From Selenomonadaceae bacterium (GTDB lineage Bacteria > Bacillota > Negativicutes > Selenomonadales > Selenomonadaceae), in assembly GCA_017470715.1 (NCBI GenBank), contig JAFUYE010000112.1, forward strand, positions 1 to 57,646: a stretch of DNA of 57,646 bases, given 5' to 3'. Shown here in pieces: positions 26,095 to 35,497 of this stretch. Position 1 is the stretch's first letter. Every line of letters starts with the position of its first letter. The translations under genes and the position numbers were made by a program. The notes under the pieces were generated by a model. The model saw nothing but the letters and a program-made list of their open reading frames with translations. It did no database searches and had not been told where the DNA came from.

Positions 26095-26694
26095 TTACAT
26101 GTCGACGAAATTTTTCAGGACGCGCAAACCGACATCACCGGATTTTTCGGGATGAAACTGCGTCGCGAAAATATTTTCCCGTTCGACGGCAGCGGTGACC
26201 GTTTCGCCGTAAGTTGTCGTCGCGGAAATAATTTTTTTGTCGTCGGGCGCGGCGTGATAGCTGTGGACGAAATAAAAATACGGATTTTCGCCCAAGCCCG
26301 CAAAAAGTTTCGAGTCGCCGAATTTTATCGAGTTCCAACCCATGTGCGGAATTTTCAAACCGCCGGCGTGAATTTTTTTGACTTGCCCGCCGAAAATTTT
26401 CAAACCGTCGACGCAAGGACTTTCTTCACTGCCCGCGAACAAAATCTGCAGACCGACACAGATACCCAAAATTTTTTTTCCGTCAGAAATTTCGCGTTTG
26501 AGTTCGGGAATTAAATTTGTCGCGGAAAGATTTTTCATGCAGTCGCCGAACGCGCCGACACCGGGCAAAATAATTTTTTCGGCACGTTTAAGGTCGTCGA
26601 CATCGCCCGAAATTTTCACGTCACCGCCGACGGATGCAACTGCTTTCGCGACGCTGTACAGGTTGCCGACGCCGTAGTCAATCAAAATAATCAA
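26095..26694 (-). CDS. hisH: Imidazole glycerol phosphate synthase subunit HisH (glutamine amidotransferase)
   Basis: 199 residues from a TTG with GGAGG 7 nt upstream; the longer open frame (to 26949) only runs through a dispersed repeat. Class I amidotransferase triad: C79 in GICVGLQ, H181 and E183 in FHPEKSG. HisH supplies ammonia to HisF for histidine synthesis. hisF and other his genes are absent here, so it is either an isolated his gene or a HisH-like partner of another ammonia-using enzyme. Confidence 0.88.
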   Translation of the reverse strand: MIILIDYGVGNLYSVAKAVASVGGDVKISGDVDDLKRAEKIILPGVGAFGDCMKNLSATNLIPELKREISDGKKILGICVGLQILFAGSEESPCVDGLKIFGGQVKKIHAGGLKIPHMGWNSIKFGDSKLFAGLGENPYFYFVHSYHAAPDDKKIISATTTYGETVTAAVERENIFATQFHPEKSGDVGLRVLKNFVDM

Positions 26695-26737
26695 GTAAGC
26701 ACCTCCGCTTGAGGAAAAAATTTTTGATAACGAATAT

Positions 26738-26940
26738 CCGGCCGTCATGGATGACGGCCGCGCCCGCGTATTTCGCGTGATGCGAAATTTGCGGGCAACT
26801 CTCGGCACGCATAGCCGAAACATTTTTACTGCGACAACGTATCCGCCCCACGCGCAGTGGCGAGTTTCTTTGCTACTTTCTTTCCTCGCTGAAAGAAAGT
26901 AGATTTGATAAACCAATTTGGAATGAGCACGATATTTACC
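26738..26940. repeat. Three-hairpin dispersed element, copy C (reversed)
   Basis: Reverse orientation relative to A and B. GGCCGTCAT/ATGACGGCC hairpin at 26740-26759, a TTTCGCGTGATGCGAAA palindrome, then CTACTTTCTTTC / GAAAGAAAGTAG hairpin near 26872-26902. It fills most of the ~300-bp space between hisH and the spermidine-synthase-like gene. Confidence 0.8.
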
Positions 26941-26992
26941 GATACCCACCGGCTTTCAGTTGTCGGGAAAAATTTTTTTAGGAGCTGAACGA

Positions 26993-28582
26993 ATGATACA
27001 AACTTCGCCGCTTTTGGGCAACAAAAATTTTCTCTACGCCACGGAATTTTTTTCGGGCATGTCGATAATGGCAGTCGAATTGGGAGCCGCACGCCTGCTC
27101 GCGCCGTATTTCAGTTCGTCGCAAATCGTCTGGACAATCATAATCGGCACAATCATGATTTCGCTTGCACTGGGCAACGTTTGGGGCGGTCGACGCGCAG
27201 ATTCGGACAAAAATCCCGCAAAACTTTATCGCCGATTGATTTTCGCCGCGCTGTGGATTGGAGCAATTCCCGTGCTCGGAAAATATTTGATTCTTGCGAT
27301 TGCGGGCGCGTTAATTGTCGCTGTCGACACAAATTTATTGATTTGGTCGGCGTTCCTGTCGTGCATGATAATTTTTGTGCCGCCGCTGTTCATTTTGGGC
27401 ACCGTGACGCCATCGCTGGTAAAATTTGCTACTGATAATTTGGAACACAACGGACGAATTGTCGGCAACCTGAACGCGTTCAACACAATCGGCAGCATAA
27501 TCGGGACATTTCTGCCGACGTTCGTAACAATTCCCGCAGTCGGCACCGCGATAACGTTTTTGATTTTTTCGGGCGTGTTGCTTTTAATCGGGATAATTTA
27601 TTTCGTGAGTATCGGCGCGAAGAAAATTTTTTGCTCAATCGCCGTGATAATCTTCGTGACGTGCGCGATTTTCGGCAACGCAAGCAATTTCGCGTTTTGG
27701 GAAAAAAATCTGCTCTGCGAAGACGAATCGATTTACAATTATTTGCAGGTCAGAGAAAATCCGTGCCAAATTATTTTTTCGACGAACGTTTTATTCGGCG
27801 TGCAGTCAATCAAAGTCAAAGACGGCGGCTTGACGGGCTTTTATTACGATTACGCGTTGGCGGCACCGATTTTGACGGGCGGCAAAAAAATTTTGATTCT
27901 CGGCATGGGCACGGGCACTTTCGCCGAACAATGCCGAAAATATTTTCCCGAATCGAAAATCACGGGCGTCGAGATTGACGAAAAAATCACTGCGCTTGCC
28001 CGAAAATATTTTTCACTGCCCGAAGACGTGGAAGTTGTGACTTACGACGGGCGGGCGTTTCTGCAAGCCGACAAAAATATTTACGACGTGATTTTGGTCG
28101 ACGCGTTTCAAGACATTTCGCCGCCGTTTCAGATGAGTTCGACGGAATTTTTTTCGCTGGTGAAAAATCACTTGACGGAACGCGGAATTATGGTCGTCAA
28201 CATGAACATGCGGGCTTCGGGCGCGGGCAACATCAACGAATACTTGACGGACACAATCGGACAAATTTTCCCCGCCGTGAAAATTATCGACGCGTCGAAC
28301 GTGACGAATCGGGTTTTGTTCGCGGCAAGTGACGAAAAAATTTTTGAGCCGTTGAAAAGTCGTGCCGAAAAAATTCCCGACAAAAAACTTTCCGAATTGA
28401 TGATTTACACGGCTGAAAATTGGTCGAAACCTGCGCTCGGCGAAAATATTTTGACGGACGATCGCGCTCCGGTCGAAATGCTGAGTATGCGGGCGTTGGA
28501 CAACATAATTCAACGGCATTTGAGCTATTACAAAGAAATTTATCGCCGCGAAGGTCTTGACGGTGTCTTGAAAAATTTTTGA
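26993..28582 (+). CDS. Membrane-anchored spermidine synthase-like protein
   Basis: 529 residues, with GGAG 8 nt before the ATG. The N-terminal ~220 residues form six to seven hydrophobic segments (e.g. VWTIIIGTIMISLALGNVWG). The C-terminal half is a spermidine-synthase-fold methyltransferase-like domain with ILILGMGTGTFAEQC and a DVILVDAF segment. Such fusions are widespread; whether they make a polyamine is unclear. Followed by a bidirectional terminator shared with mcrC. Confidence 0.85.
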   Translation: MIQTSPLLGNKNFLYATEFFSGMSIMAVELGAARLLAPYFSSSQIVWTIIIGTIMISLALGNVWGGRRADSDKNPAKLYRRLIFAALWIGAIPVLGKYLILAIAGALIVAVDTNLLIWSAFLSCMIIFVPPLFILGTVTPSLVKFATDNLEHNGRIVGNLNAFNTIGSIIGTFLPTFVTIPAVGTAITFLIFSGVLLLIGIIYFVSIGAKKIFCSIAVIIFVTCAIFGNASNFAFWEKNLLCEDESIYNYLQVRENPCQIIFSTNVLFGVQSIKVKDGGLTGFYYDYALAAPILTGGKKILILGMGTGTFAEQCRKYFPESKITGVEIDEKITALARKYFSLPEDVEVVTYDGRAFLQADKNIYDVILVDAFQDISPPFQMSSTEFFSLVKNHLTERGIMVVNMNMRASGAGNINEYLTDTIGQIFPAVKIIDASNVTNRVLFAASDEKIFEPLKSRAEKIPDKKLSELMIYTAENWSKPALGENILTDDRAPVEMLSMRALDNIIQRHLSYYKEIYRREGLDGVLKNF

Positions 28583-28583
28583 C

Positions 28584-28619
28584 AAAAAAATTTCCCGCCG
28601 TGATTCGACGGGATTTTTA
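28584..28619. terminator. Bidirectional terminator between the spermidine-synthase-like gene and mcrC
   Basis: TCCCGCCG (28593-28600) / CGACGGGA (28606-28613) between A7 and T5 runs; ends both convergent genes. Confidence 0.87.
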
Positions 28620-29777
28620 TTGCACGATTTCGCGCAGATTTTTTATTGATTCGTCAATGTCGAACAGGTCGACGGAAAATTTTCGGACGCTGAAATTTTC
28701 TTCGGTCGAACGGCAAATAAAATCTTCGTCGTCGGTCAGCGGGCACAGCAGAAAAATTTTTTGCGCGGCGTACCGCTTCGAGTAGACGAACATTTGATAC
28801 ATGTCGGCTTCAGTCACGGAAAATTTCCATTTCGTATCCATGATGATTGTTTCGTCGCCCGTCAACAAAATGTCGGGCTTGAGCGCAAAACTTTTCGGCA
28901 CGTCGAACAAAAATTTTTCGCGAACCTGCGCGGTGACGGTGAAATTGTCGGAGAAAATTTTTTTGACGTAGTGAGCGACGTAAGCTTCAAAAAGTTTTTC
29001 CATCGGGAACAAAATCGCTTGAGCTTCGGACTTGCCCGCAAACGACGTGAAAGTTTTATCCGCAAGAAAAATTTTCGTCCACGCCATGACATTTTCGTAA
29101 GCGCGATTTTGTCGGTCGATTTTCACTGCCGAAAAATCTTTCGCGAAATTGCTTGACGCGTCAACCGAATCAAAATCCGCCAGCAATCGATTCGCCGATT
29201 TTAAATTTTCGCGGTCATTTGTCGTGCGTCGAAGTTTGTCGAGTGCCGCCTTAATCAAGCGGTGTTCGGGGCGATTTAAGCTGTATTCGTCGAACGCAAC
29301 GAAAAATTTTTCGCGGTGCACGAAATTTTTCCGCACATGTTGCCCGACAAGCAACTTGCCCTTGAAGACACGCAAATTTTCTTCGCGCAAAATGTATGAC
29401 GACTTCAGCCCGCGTTTGACGAGTTGCGAAACCATGTCGAGATAATTGCGGATAAAAATTTCGTACAGGTTCAGTCGCGACGTTTGTAAATCGGCGTCGA
29501 GAAAATTTTTGCCCGAAAAATTTTTCAGCGTGCGCAACATTTTCACGACAAGCCCGCGCAGGTCGTTTTCGTTCGTGCGGTTATAAATTTTCGGCAGAAT
29601 TTCAATCTGAAAACCGCTCGGCAAGCGAATCACGCCGACATAATTTTTTGTCTGAACATAATGCCAGCCCAAACTTAAAAAATCGCTCGCCTCGGCAAAT
29701 CGGGCAAGCTCGTCGAATTTCGGGCAGTCTTCGCGGAAAATTTTTTGGTATTCGCAGACGGTCAAAAGATTATTCAT
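28617..29777 (-). CDS. mcrC: McrC, nuclease subunit of McrBC modification-dependent restriction system
   Basis: 386 residues. The C-terminal PD-(D/E)xK nuclease reads KPDILLTGDETIIMDTKWK (D, then D-x-K in the next strand). McrC joins McrB hexamers and cuts DNA carrying modified cytosine. Overlaps mcrB by 4 nt (ATGA). Confidence 0.93.
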   Translation of the reverse strand: MNNLLTVCEYQKIFREDCPKFDELARFAEASDFLSLGWHYVQTKNYVGVIRLPSGFQIEILPKIYNRTNENDLRGLVVKMLRTLKNFSGKNFLDADLQTSRLNLYEIFIRNYLDMVSQLVKRGLKSSYILREENLRVFKGKLLVGQHVRKNFVHREKFFVAFDEYSLNRPEHRLIKAALDKLRRTTNDRENLKSANRLLADFDSVDASSNFAKDFSAVKIDRQNRAYENVMAWTKIFLADKTFTSFAGKSEAQAILFPMEKLFEAYVAHYVKKIFSDNFTVTAQVREKFLFDVPKSFALKPDILLTGDETIIMDTKWKFSVTEADMYQMFVYSKRYAAQKIFLLCPLTDDEDFICRSTEENFSVRKFSVDLFDIDESIKNLREIVQ

Positions 29778-31267
29778 AGCTGATAACTCGCGGCGTCGTC
29801 GAAGGCGGCATTGTCGATTGTGTAGCGATATTTTTCGTCAACGTCGCCCAAAGCCGGCAATTTTTCTTTGCGGATAAATTTTTCGCCCAGCACAAGCCGA
29901 ATTTGTTCGTAGTCGTCGTAAAAATATTCCTGCAGGAGCGGAATGACTTTGTTGCGGAAAACTTCGGCAATGTCGGCGATTGTTTTGCATTTGATGAAAT
30001 ACGCGTGCCCGATTGTGTGTTCGCGGTCGAGTAAAGTTTCAATTCGCGTGTTGAGCGTTTCAAGCAATTTTTGCAGGTTCACGCCGTCGACGTTTTCGCT
30101 CAGCAGTTCGGGGCGCGGCATCATTTCGACGAAATTAAATCTGCGGCGCAACGCGGTATCCATCAGCGCGATTGAGCGGTCGGCGGTGTTCATTGTGCCG
30201 AGTATGTAAACATTTTTCGGGACGGTGAAAGTTTCCTGCGAATACGGCAGTGTCACGGAAATTTCGCCGCGTTTGTCGTCTTCAATCAGCGTGATAAGTT
30301 CGCCGAAAATTTTTGAGATGTTGCCGCGATTTATTTCGTCGATTATGAAAACATAATTTTGCGCGGGATTTTCCGCCGCCATCTCGCAAAACTGTTTGAA
30401 AACGCCGCTCGCCACGCTGTAAGAAACATTTCCGCGCTCGTCTATATTCGGCTTGATTCCTTCGATAAAATCTTCGTAGCCGTATGACTGGTGGAACGTC
30501 ACGAAATTGATTCTGTCGTTCTTTTTGAGTTCGTCGTAGCGATTTTTTATCGAGTCGTAAATCTCTGAAATAAACTCTGAATCATACGGTAAAAGAGCTT
30601 CGGCAACAGCCATATCGCCACAAATCGCTACAGCGTAAGCAACAGTCGAAAAAGTTTTGCTGGTGCCAGGAACGCCGTAAAGAATTTGATTCAACGGAAA
30701 AATTTTCAGAGGAAATTTGATAGACGGAGATTTGACAGACGGAGATTGGTTTGCATACGAATCCCACAAACCTTTCAGGTCTTTTATTTCAAGTCCGAAT
30801 AGATAATCTAAGATATACTCTTCAAAACCTTTGGCTTCATCTTTAGAAACTTCGTAGATTATTTCATCTGCCTCATTTAGAGAAAAATTCGGTGTGTAAG
30901 GTCTCGCTTCTTCATTATAGAAGATTTTGTCCAATGGTATGCCGTCAGTCGGATAAATCATTTCGTAATGACGTTGAATCCAACAGTTTTTGCCAGAGTA
31001 ACGACGAATTTCAGGTACATCGTCAATAATTCTACCGATTAATTTTGTCCCGCTTTGGGCTCTTTTTGGTTCGTCTCCATGACAAAGATAAAAATAATCA
31101 TCGCGTTTCATGAAAATAAATCTGTCTACACATTGATCGCTGTTGCTTTTGAGTATAATGACTCTTTGTTCGATAAAAGTTCGCCATTCATAATCGGAAA
31201 AATCTTTTGGATGATGATTTATCTTCCAAATTGTTCTAAGATTGCCTGCTTTGCGTTGATAAGCCAT
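29774..31267 (-). CDS. mcrB: McrB, AAA+ GTPase of McrBC system
   Basis: 497 residues with AAAGGAGG upstream. Walker A GVPGTSKT (198-205) has S where most McrB have G; Walker B is VFIIDEINRGN; GTMNTADRSIALMDTALRRRF is the McrB signature and sensor. Residues 1-170 are the DNA-recognition part and unlike most of the neighbouring genes are AT-rich, suggesting a swapped module. The joint (about 175-190) is encoded by a 15-bp tandem repeat (SPSVK/SPSIK). Transcribed ahead of mcrC. Confidence 0.93.
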   Translation of the reverse strand: MAYQRKAGNLRTIWKINHHPKDFSDYEWRTFIEQRVIILKSNSDQCVDRFIFMKRDDYFYLCHGDEPKRAQSGTKLIGRIIDDVPEIRRYSGKNCWIQRHYEMIYPTDGIPLDKIFYNEEARPYTPNFSLNEADEIIYEVSKDEAKGFEEYILDYLFGLEIKDLKGLWDSYANQSPSVKSPSIKFPLKIFPLNQILYGVPGTSKTFSTVAYAVAICGDMAVAEALLPYDSEFISEIYDSIKNRYDELKKNDRINFVTFHQSYGYEDFIEGIKPNIDERGNVSYSVASGVFKQFCEMAAENPAQNYVFIIDEINRGNISKIFGELITLIEDDKRGEISVTLPYSQETFTVPKNVYILGTMNTADRSIALMDTALRRRFNFVEMMPRPELLSENVDGVNLQKLLETLNTRIETLLDREHTIGHAYFIKCKTIADIAEVFRNKVIPLLQEYFYDDYEQIRLVLGEKFIRKEKLPALGDVDEKYRYTIDNAAFDDAASYQL

Positions 31268-31444
31268 TCATTCGCCTCCTTTGCGTGTCGAGGGAAGTTT
31301 TCGGGACGCTTGAAATTTTGTCAGCCGTGTTTCCGTGGTGAATTGCGTCGCGAAAAAGTCTTCCGCTCGTTCGCATAAAGAAATTAGACGCGGGAAAAAT
31401 TTTTCCTTCACGCAAAATATTTTGAGCGAAAATTTATTGGCGGC

Positions 31445-31474
31445 TTGTGTTTTCAGTTAAAGTTCAGTTATAAT
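31445..31474 (+). promoter_or_regulatory. Probable promoter of the mur operon
   Basis: TTGTGT (31445-31450), 18-bp spacer, TATAAT (31469-31474), 28 bp before the murE start. A perfect -10 and the lack of any plus-strand gene upstream make this the likely operon start. Confidence 0.6.
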
Positions 31475-31501
31475 TGTCAACAAACGGAGGGAGGCGGAAT
31501 T

Positions 31502-33016
31502 TTGATTAAAAAATTGAGCGAACTGGCGTTGTTGATACCCGAAGCGCAGATTTTGGGCGACGACGTTGAAATTTCCGGCATTGAGCACGATTCGCGCAAA
31601 GTTACGGCGAAAAATCTTTTCGTGTGCATGGAAGGCGCGCACGTTGACGGACACAAATTTATTCCGCAGGCGACGGAACGCGGTGCGGTTGCGATTTTGA
31701 CGACGCGCAAGGACTTCACGCCCGAAAATATTTCCGCGCTGGTCGTCCCCGACATGCTCAAAGCTCTTGCGGTTATCGTTCCGTATTTTTACGATTATCC
31801 TGCGCGGGCGATGCGCGTTGTCGGCGTCACCGGCACGAACGGCAAAACCACCACGACTTACATGTTGCGGGAAATTTTTTCTGCGGCGGGCTTTAAAGTC
31901 GGATTGATTGGCACGATTCAAATTTTGATTGGCGACGAAAGTTTTCCGAATCCGAACACGACGCCGAACGTTATCGACTTGCAAAAAATTTTCGCGGACA
32001 TGCGGGCGAAAAATGTTCAAATAGCCGTCATGGAAGTTTCAAGCCACGCGCTGGCGGAAAATCGAGTTGCAGGCATTGAATTTGACACGGCGATTTTCAC
32101 GAACTTGACGCAAGATCATTTGGATTTTCATGGCACGATGGAAAATTATTTGCGTGCGAAGACAAAACTTTTCGACATGGTTTCGCGCAACGGTCGCAAG
32201 CCGAATAAATCTGCGGTTGTCAACGTCGACGACGCGGCGGGCGAAGAAATTCTGCGTCACTGCCACTGCAACAAAATCACTTATGCCGTCGAAAATCCTG
32301 CCGATTTGCAAGCCAAAGATATGAACGTTAAATCGGACGGCATGAAACTGCAATTAGGAATTAGGAATGAGGAATTAGGAATTAAAAACTTTTCCCTTGT
32401 CCCTTCTCCCTTGTCCCTTAATCTGCATGTAACGGGATTGTTTAACGTGTACAACGTTCTTGCGGCGGTCGGTGCGGCTCTCGCGGAAAATATTTCGCCC
32501 GAAATTATCAAGCGTTCACCGGAAAATTTCCGCAGTGTTCCCGGTCGTTTCGAGAGAATTTTTTCAGCGGCACCTTTTGAAGTTATCGTCGACTACGCGC
32601 ACACGCCCGACGGTGTCAAAAATGTTTTGGAAACTGCGCGGCAAATCGTCACGGGCAAAATCATTACGGTTTTCGGTTGCGGCGGCGACAGAGACAATCG
32701 CAAACGCCCGATTATGGGACGGCTCGCGGCTGAACTTTCGGACGTTGTGATTGCCACTTCCGATAATCCGCGCAGTGAAAATCCCGAAAAAATTCTTGAC
32801 GACGTTGAAGTCGGCGTGCGTGAAGTTATCGGCGAAAAATTTTACGAACGAATTGCCGACAGACGTACCGCGATTTTCCGCGCCGTCGAACTTGCAAATT
32901 CGGGCGACGTGGTTTTGATTCTCGGCAAAGGTCACGAAAATTATCAGATTTTGAACACGGGCACGATTCATTTCGACGACAGAGAAGTTGCCCGCGAAGC
33001 GATTGATAAGCTTTAA
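31502..33016 (+). CDS. murE: UDP-MurNAc-tripeptide synthetase
   Basis: 504 residues from a TTG with GGAGG 7 nt upstream. ATP loop GVTGTNGKTTTT; DNPRSENP is the motif of enzymes adding meso-diaminopimelate. It adds the third residue to the cytoplasmic peptidoglycan precursor. About 24 residues (283-307: LGIRNEELGIKN and SLVPSPLSLNL) have no place in MurE: they are an AATTAGG-type repeat plus CCCTTGT units read in frame, just before the HVTGLFNVYN loop of the central domain. The gene is otherwise intact. Confidence 0.96.
   Translation: MIKKLSELALLIPEAQILGDDVEISGIEHDSRKVTAKNLFVCMEGAHVDGHKFIPQATERGAVAILTTRKDFTPENISALVVPDMLKALAVIVPYFYDYPARAMRVVGVTGTNGKTTTTYMLREIFSAAGFKVGLIGTIQILIGDESFPNPNTTPNVIDLQKIFADMRAKNVQIAVMEVSSHALAENRVAGIEFDTAIFTNLTQDHLDFHGTMENYLRAKTKLFDMVSRNGRKPNKSAVVNVDDAAGEEILRHCHCNKITYAVENPADLQAKDMNVKSDGMKLQLGIRNEELGIKNFSLVPSPLSLNLHVTGLFNVYNVLAAVGAALAENISPEIIKRSPENFRSVPGRFERIFSAAPFEVIVDYAHTPDGVKNVLETARQIVTGKIITVFGCGGDRDNRKRPIMGRLAAELSDVVIATSDNPRSENPEKILDDVEVGVREVIGEKFYERIADRRTAIFRAVELANSGDVVLILGKGHENYQILNTGTIHFDDREVAREAIDKL
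32349..32421. repeat. Heptad repeats inside murE
   Basis: AATTAGG units with one AATGAGG variant, then CCCTTGT/CCCTTCT units. The AATGAGG variant changes the TAG that a pure array would put in this frame to GAG, so the reading frame stays open. Confidence 0.93.
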
Positions 33017-33096
33017 GGTGTAAGCTTTAAGCTTTAAGGAAAATCGACAACCGCAACCCTTAAAGCTCAAAGCTCAAAAGCTTAAAGCTCAAACAG
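33007..33096. repeat. AGCTTTA heptad repeat, two inverted arms
   Basis: Left arm AGCTTTA-type units ending AAGG, spacer AAAATCGACAACCGCAA, right arm CCCTTAAAGCTCAAAGCT and more. It overlaps the last codon of murE and fills the gap to murF. Same design as 8895-8979. Confidence 0.92.
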
Positions 33097-33109
33097 GAGG
33101 TTGTTTCCA

Positions 33110-34471
33110 ATGGATAAATTAAGTTTGTCGGAAGTCGCGCAAGTCACGAACGCCGAAAAAAATTCTGACGTGGAAATTTTCTTCGACGACGTTTCAACCG
33201 ACAGCCGAAAAATCAAAGGCGGCGAACTTTTCGTTGCGATTAAAGGCGAAAACATGAACGGCGAATCTTTTGCGGGTGACGCCATCAAAAAAGGCGCGTC
33301 GGCTGTCATGGTGAGCAAGACCGCCAAAAGAATTCCCGAAGGCGTCGTGCTCAAGGTCGACGACACATTAATTGCTTATCGTCAAATTGCGGGCGTGTGG
33401 CGAAATCGTTTCGACATTCCGATTGTTTCAGTCACCGGCTCGAACGGCAAGACGACGACGAAAGATTTAACTGCCGCTGCGTTGACGGGATTGGGTAACG
33501 TGCTGAAAACTGCCGCGAACTTCAACAACGAAATCGGCGTGCCGTTGACTTTGCTTGAACTCGACGAAAATCACAAAGCTGCAGTCGTCGAAATCGGTAT
33601 GCGCGGGCTCGGACAAATTGCCGAACTTGCGAAATTCGTCAAGCCGACAATCGGTATCGTCACGAACGTCAACGAAACGCACATTGAACTTTTGGGCTCG
33701 ATTGAAAACATTGCCAAAGCGAAAGGCGAACTCGTCGAAGCAATTCCGGCGGGCGGCACCGTGATTTTGAACGCGGACGATATTCACGTTGCGGCGATGA
33801 AAAATCTTGCGGCGGACGGCGTGCGCGTATTGAATTATTCGCTGGAAAATTCTTCGGCGGACTTTTTTGCGAAAAATATTTTAATCGGCAACGTGTCAAC
33901 TGAATTCATCATGGTTTTTGACGGCAAGGAATACGATTTTGAAATTCCGATGCTCGGTCGCCACAACGTTTCAAATGCACTTGCGGCTATTGCGGCGGGC
34001 GTTGCACTCGGTTTGAGTCTCGACGATATTCAGCGCGGCATTTCCACGTTGACGACGACGAAAATGCGTTTTGAAGTTATCAGACGCGACGGCTTGACGA
34101 TTGTCAACGACGCTTACAACGCAAGTCCCGCGTCAATGCGTGTTGCAATTCGCACGGCGGCGGAAATTTACAGCGGCAAAAAATTCGCGGTACTCGGTGA
34201 CATGTTGGAACTCGGAAGTCTTTCGGAAAAAGTTCACCGTGAAATTGGCGCGGAACTGGTCGAAAACAAATTCGACACGTTAATTGCGATTGGCAATCTC
34301 GGAAAATTTATTGCTGACGGGGCACGTGACGCCGGCTTGAAAAATGTTTACGTTGTCGACAGCCACGAAGATGCCGCGAAAAAAATTTTGGAGCTTGTCC
34401 GCGACGGCGATACGATTTTGTTCAAAGCCTCGCACGCAATGCACATGGAAAAAATTATCGAACTCATCTGA
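33110..34471 (+). CDS. murF: UDP-MurNAc-tripeptide:D-Ala-D-Ala ligase
   Basis: 453 residues; ATG at 33110 with AGGAGG 9 nt upstream. P-loop SVTGSNGKTTTKDL, central EIGMRGLGQIAELAKF, C-terminal NDAYNASPASMRVA. Adds D-Ala-D-Ala to the precursor; the dipeptide maker Ddl is fused to MurC later in this operon. Confidence 0.97.
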   Translation: MDKLSLSEVAQVTNAEKNSDVEIFFDDVSTDSRKIKGGELFVAIKGENMNGESFAGDAIKKGASAVMVSKTAKRIPEGVVLKVDDTLIAYRQIAGVWRNRFDIPIVSVTGSNGKTTTKDLTAAALTGLGNVLKTAANFNNEIGVPLTLLELDENHKAAVVEIGMRGLGQIAELAKFVKPTIGIVTNVNETHIELLGSIENIAKAKGELVEAIPAGGTVILNADDIHVAAMKNLAADGVRVLNYSLENSSADFFAKNILIGNVSTEFIMVFDGKEYDFEIPMLGRHNVSNALAAIAAGVALGLSLDDIQRGISTLTTTKMRFEVIRRDGLTIVNDAYNASPASMRVAIRTAAEIYSGKKFAVLGDMLELGSLSEKVHREIGAELVENKFDTLIAIGNLGKFIADGARDAGLKNVYVVDSHEDAAKKILELVRDGDTILFKASHAMHMEKIIELI

Positions 34472-34483
34472 GGGAAAATTTTT

Positions 34484-35476
34484 ATGACGAACATTTTAAT
34501 CGCGGGAGCAATCGCGGCAGGTGTTGTGATTTTACTTGCGCCGATTTGCATTCCGATTTTGCACCGATTGAAATTCGGGCAGAGCATTCGCGAAGAAGGT
34601 CCCAAAAGTCACCAAAAAAAGAGCGGCACACCGACAATGGGCGGAATTTTTTTAATCGCGGGCATTGTCGCCGCCACGCTGATTCAAGCGCAGTGGAACG
34701 CCGAAATTTTTCTTGCGCTGTTCATTTTGCTCGGACATTTTATTTTGGGATTCGTCGACGATTATTTGAAAGTCGTCCGCAAACACAATCAAGGACTTTT
34801 GGCGCGCTACAAACTCGCGGGACAAGTTTTAATCGCGGTCGTGACAACTTTTGTTGCAGGCGAACTGTTGATTGATTTTGACCCGACGATTTGGATTCCC
34901 GTTGCCGATATAAAATTTGACGCGGGGATATTTTACTTGCCGTTTTTGTTTTTCGTGATTGTCGGCGCATCCAACGCGGTGAATTTGACGGACGGGCTTG
35001 ACGGATTGGCTTCGGGTTGCGTTGCGATTGCGGCAAGTTGTTACGCGGTGATTTGCCTGTTGACGGGTCACAACGAACTTGCGATTTTCTGCGCGGCGAC
35101 GGTCGGGGCGTGTATCGGATTTTTGAAATTCAATTTTCATCCCGCAAAAGTTTTCATGGGCGACACGGGTTCACTTGCACTCGGCGGCGCGTTCGCGGCT
35201 GTCGGCATTTTGACGCGCACAGAATTTTTGCTTGCGATTATCGGCTTCGTGTTCGTGTGTGAAGCGTTGTCGGTGATTTTGCAAGTCATTTCGTTTCAGA
35301 CGACGGGCAAAAGAATTTTCCGCATGAGCCCGATACATCATCATTTTGAATTGGGCGGCTGGTCGGAAGTCAAAGTCGTGTTCGTGTTTTGGACTGTCGG
35401 ATTGATTGCTGGCATAATCGGTTTGGCGTTGTTAAGCGGCAATTCCGGAGCCATACAACTCGTTCAAGGCTTATAA
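34484..35476 (+). CDS. mraY: Phospho-MurNAc-pentapeptide translocase
   Basis: 330 residues with about ten membrane segments. Conserved loops: KSGTPTMGG, FVDDYLKV, NAVNLTDGLDGLA, FMGDTGSLALGG and PIHHHFEL. It moves the precursor onto undecaprenyl phosphate, giving lipid I, at the inner membrane. Confidence 0.98.
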   Translation: MTNILIAGAIAAGVVILLAPICIPILHRLKFGQSIREEGPKSHQKKSGTPTMGGIFLIAGIVAATLIQAQWNAEIFLALFILLGHFILGFVDDYLKVVRKHNQGLLARYKLAGQVLIAVVTTFVAGELLIDFDPTIWIPVADIKFDAGIFYLPFLFFVIVGASNAVNLTDGLDGLASGCVAIAASCYAVICLLTGHNELAIFCAATVGACIGFLKFNFHPAKVFMGDTGSLALGGAFAAVGILTRTEFLLAIIGFVFVCEALSVILQVISFQTTGKRIFRMSPIHHHFELGGWSEVKVVFVFWTVGLIAGIIGLALLSGNSGAIQLVQGL

Positions 35477-35497
35477 AAATTTTTTGGAGTGACTCAA

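Noticed and set aside
26694-26949. N-terminal extension of HisH (284-codon frame)
   Set aside because: The extra codons translate the dispersed hairpin element; the TTG at 26694 has a perfect ribosome site and gives a normal HisH length.
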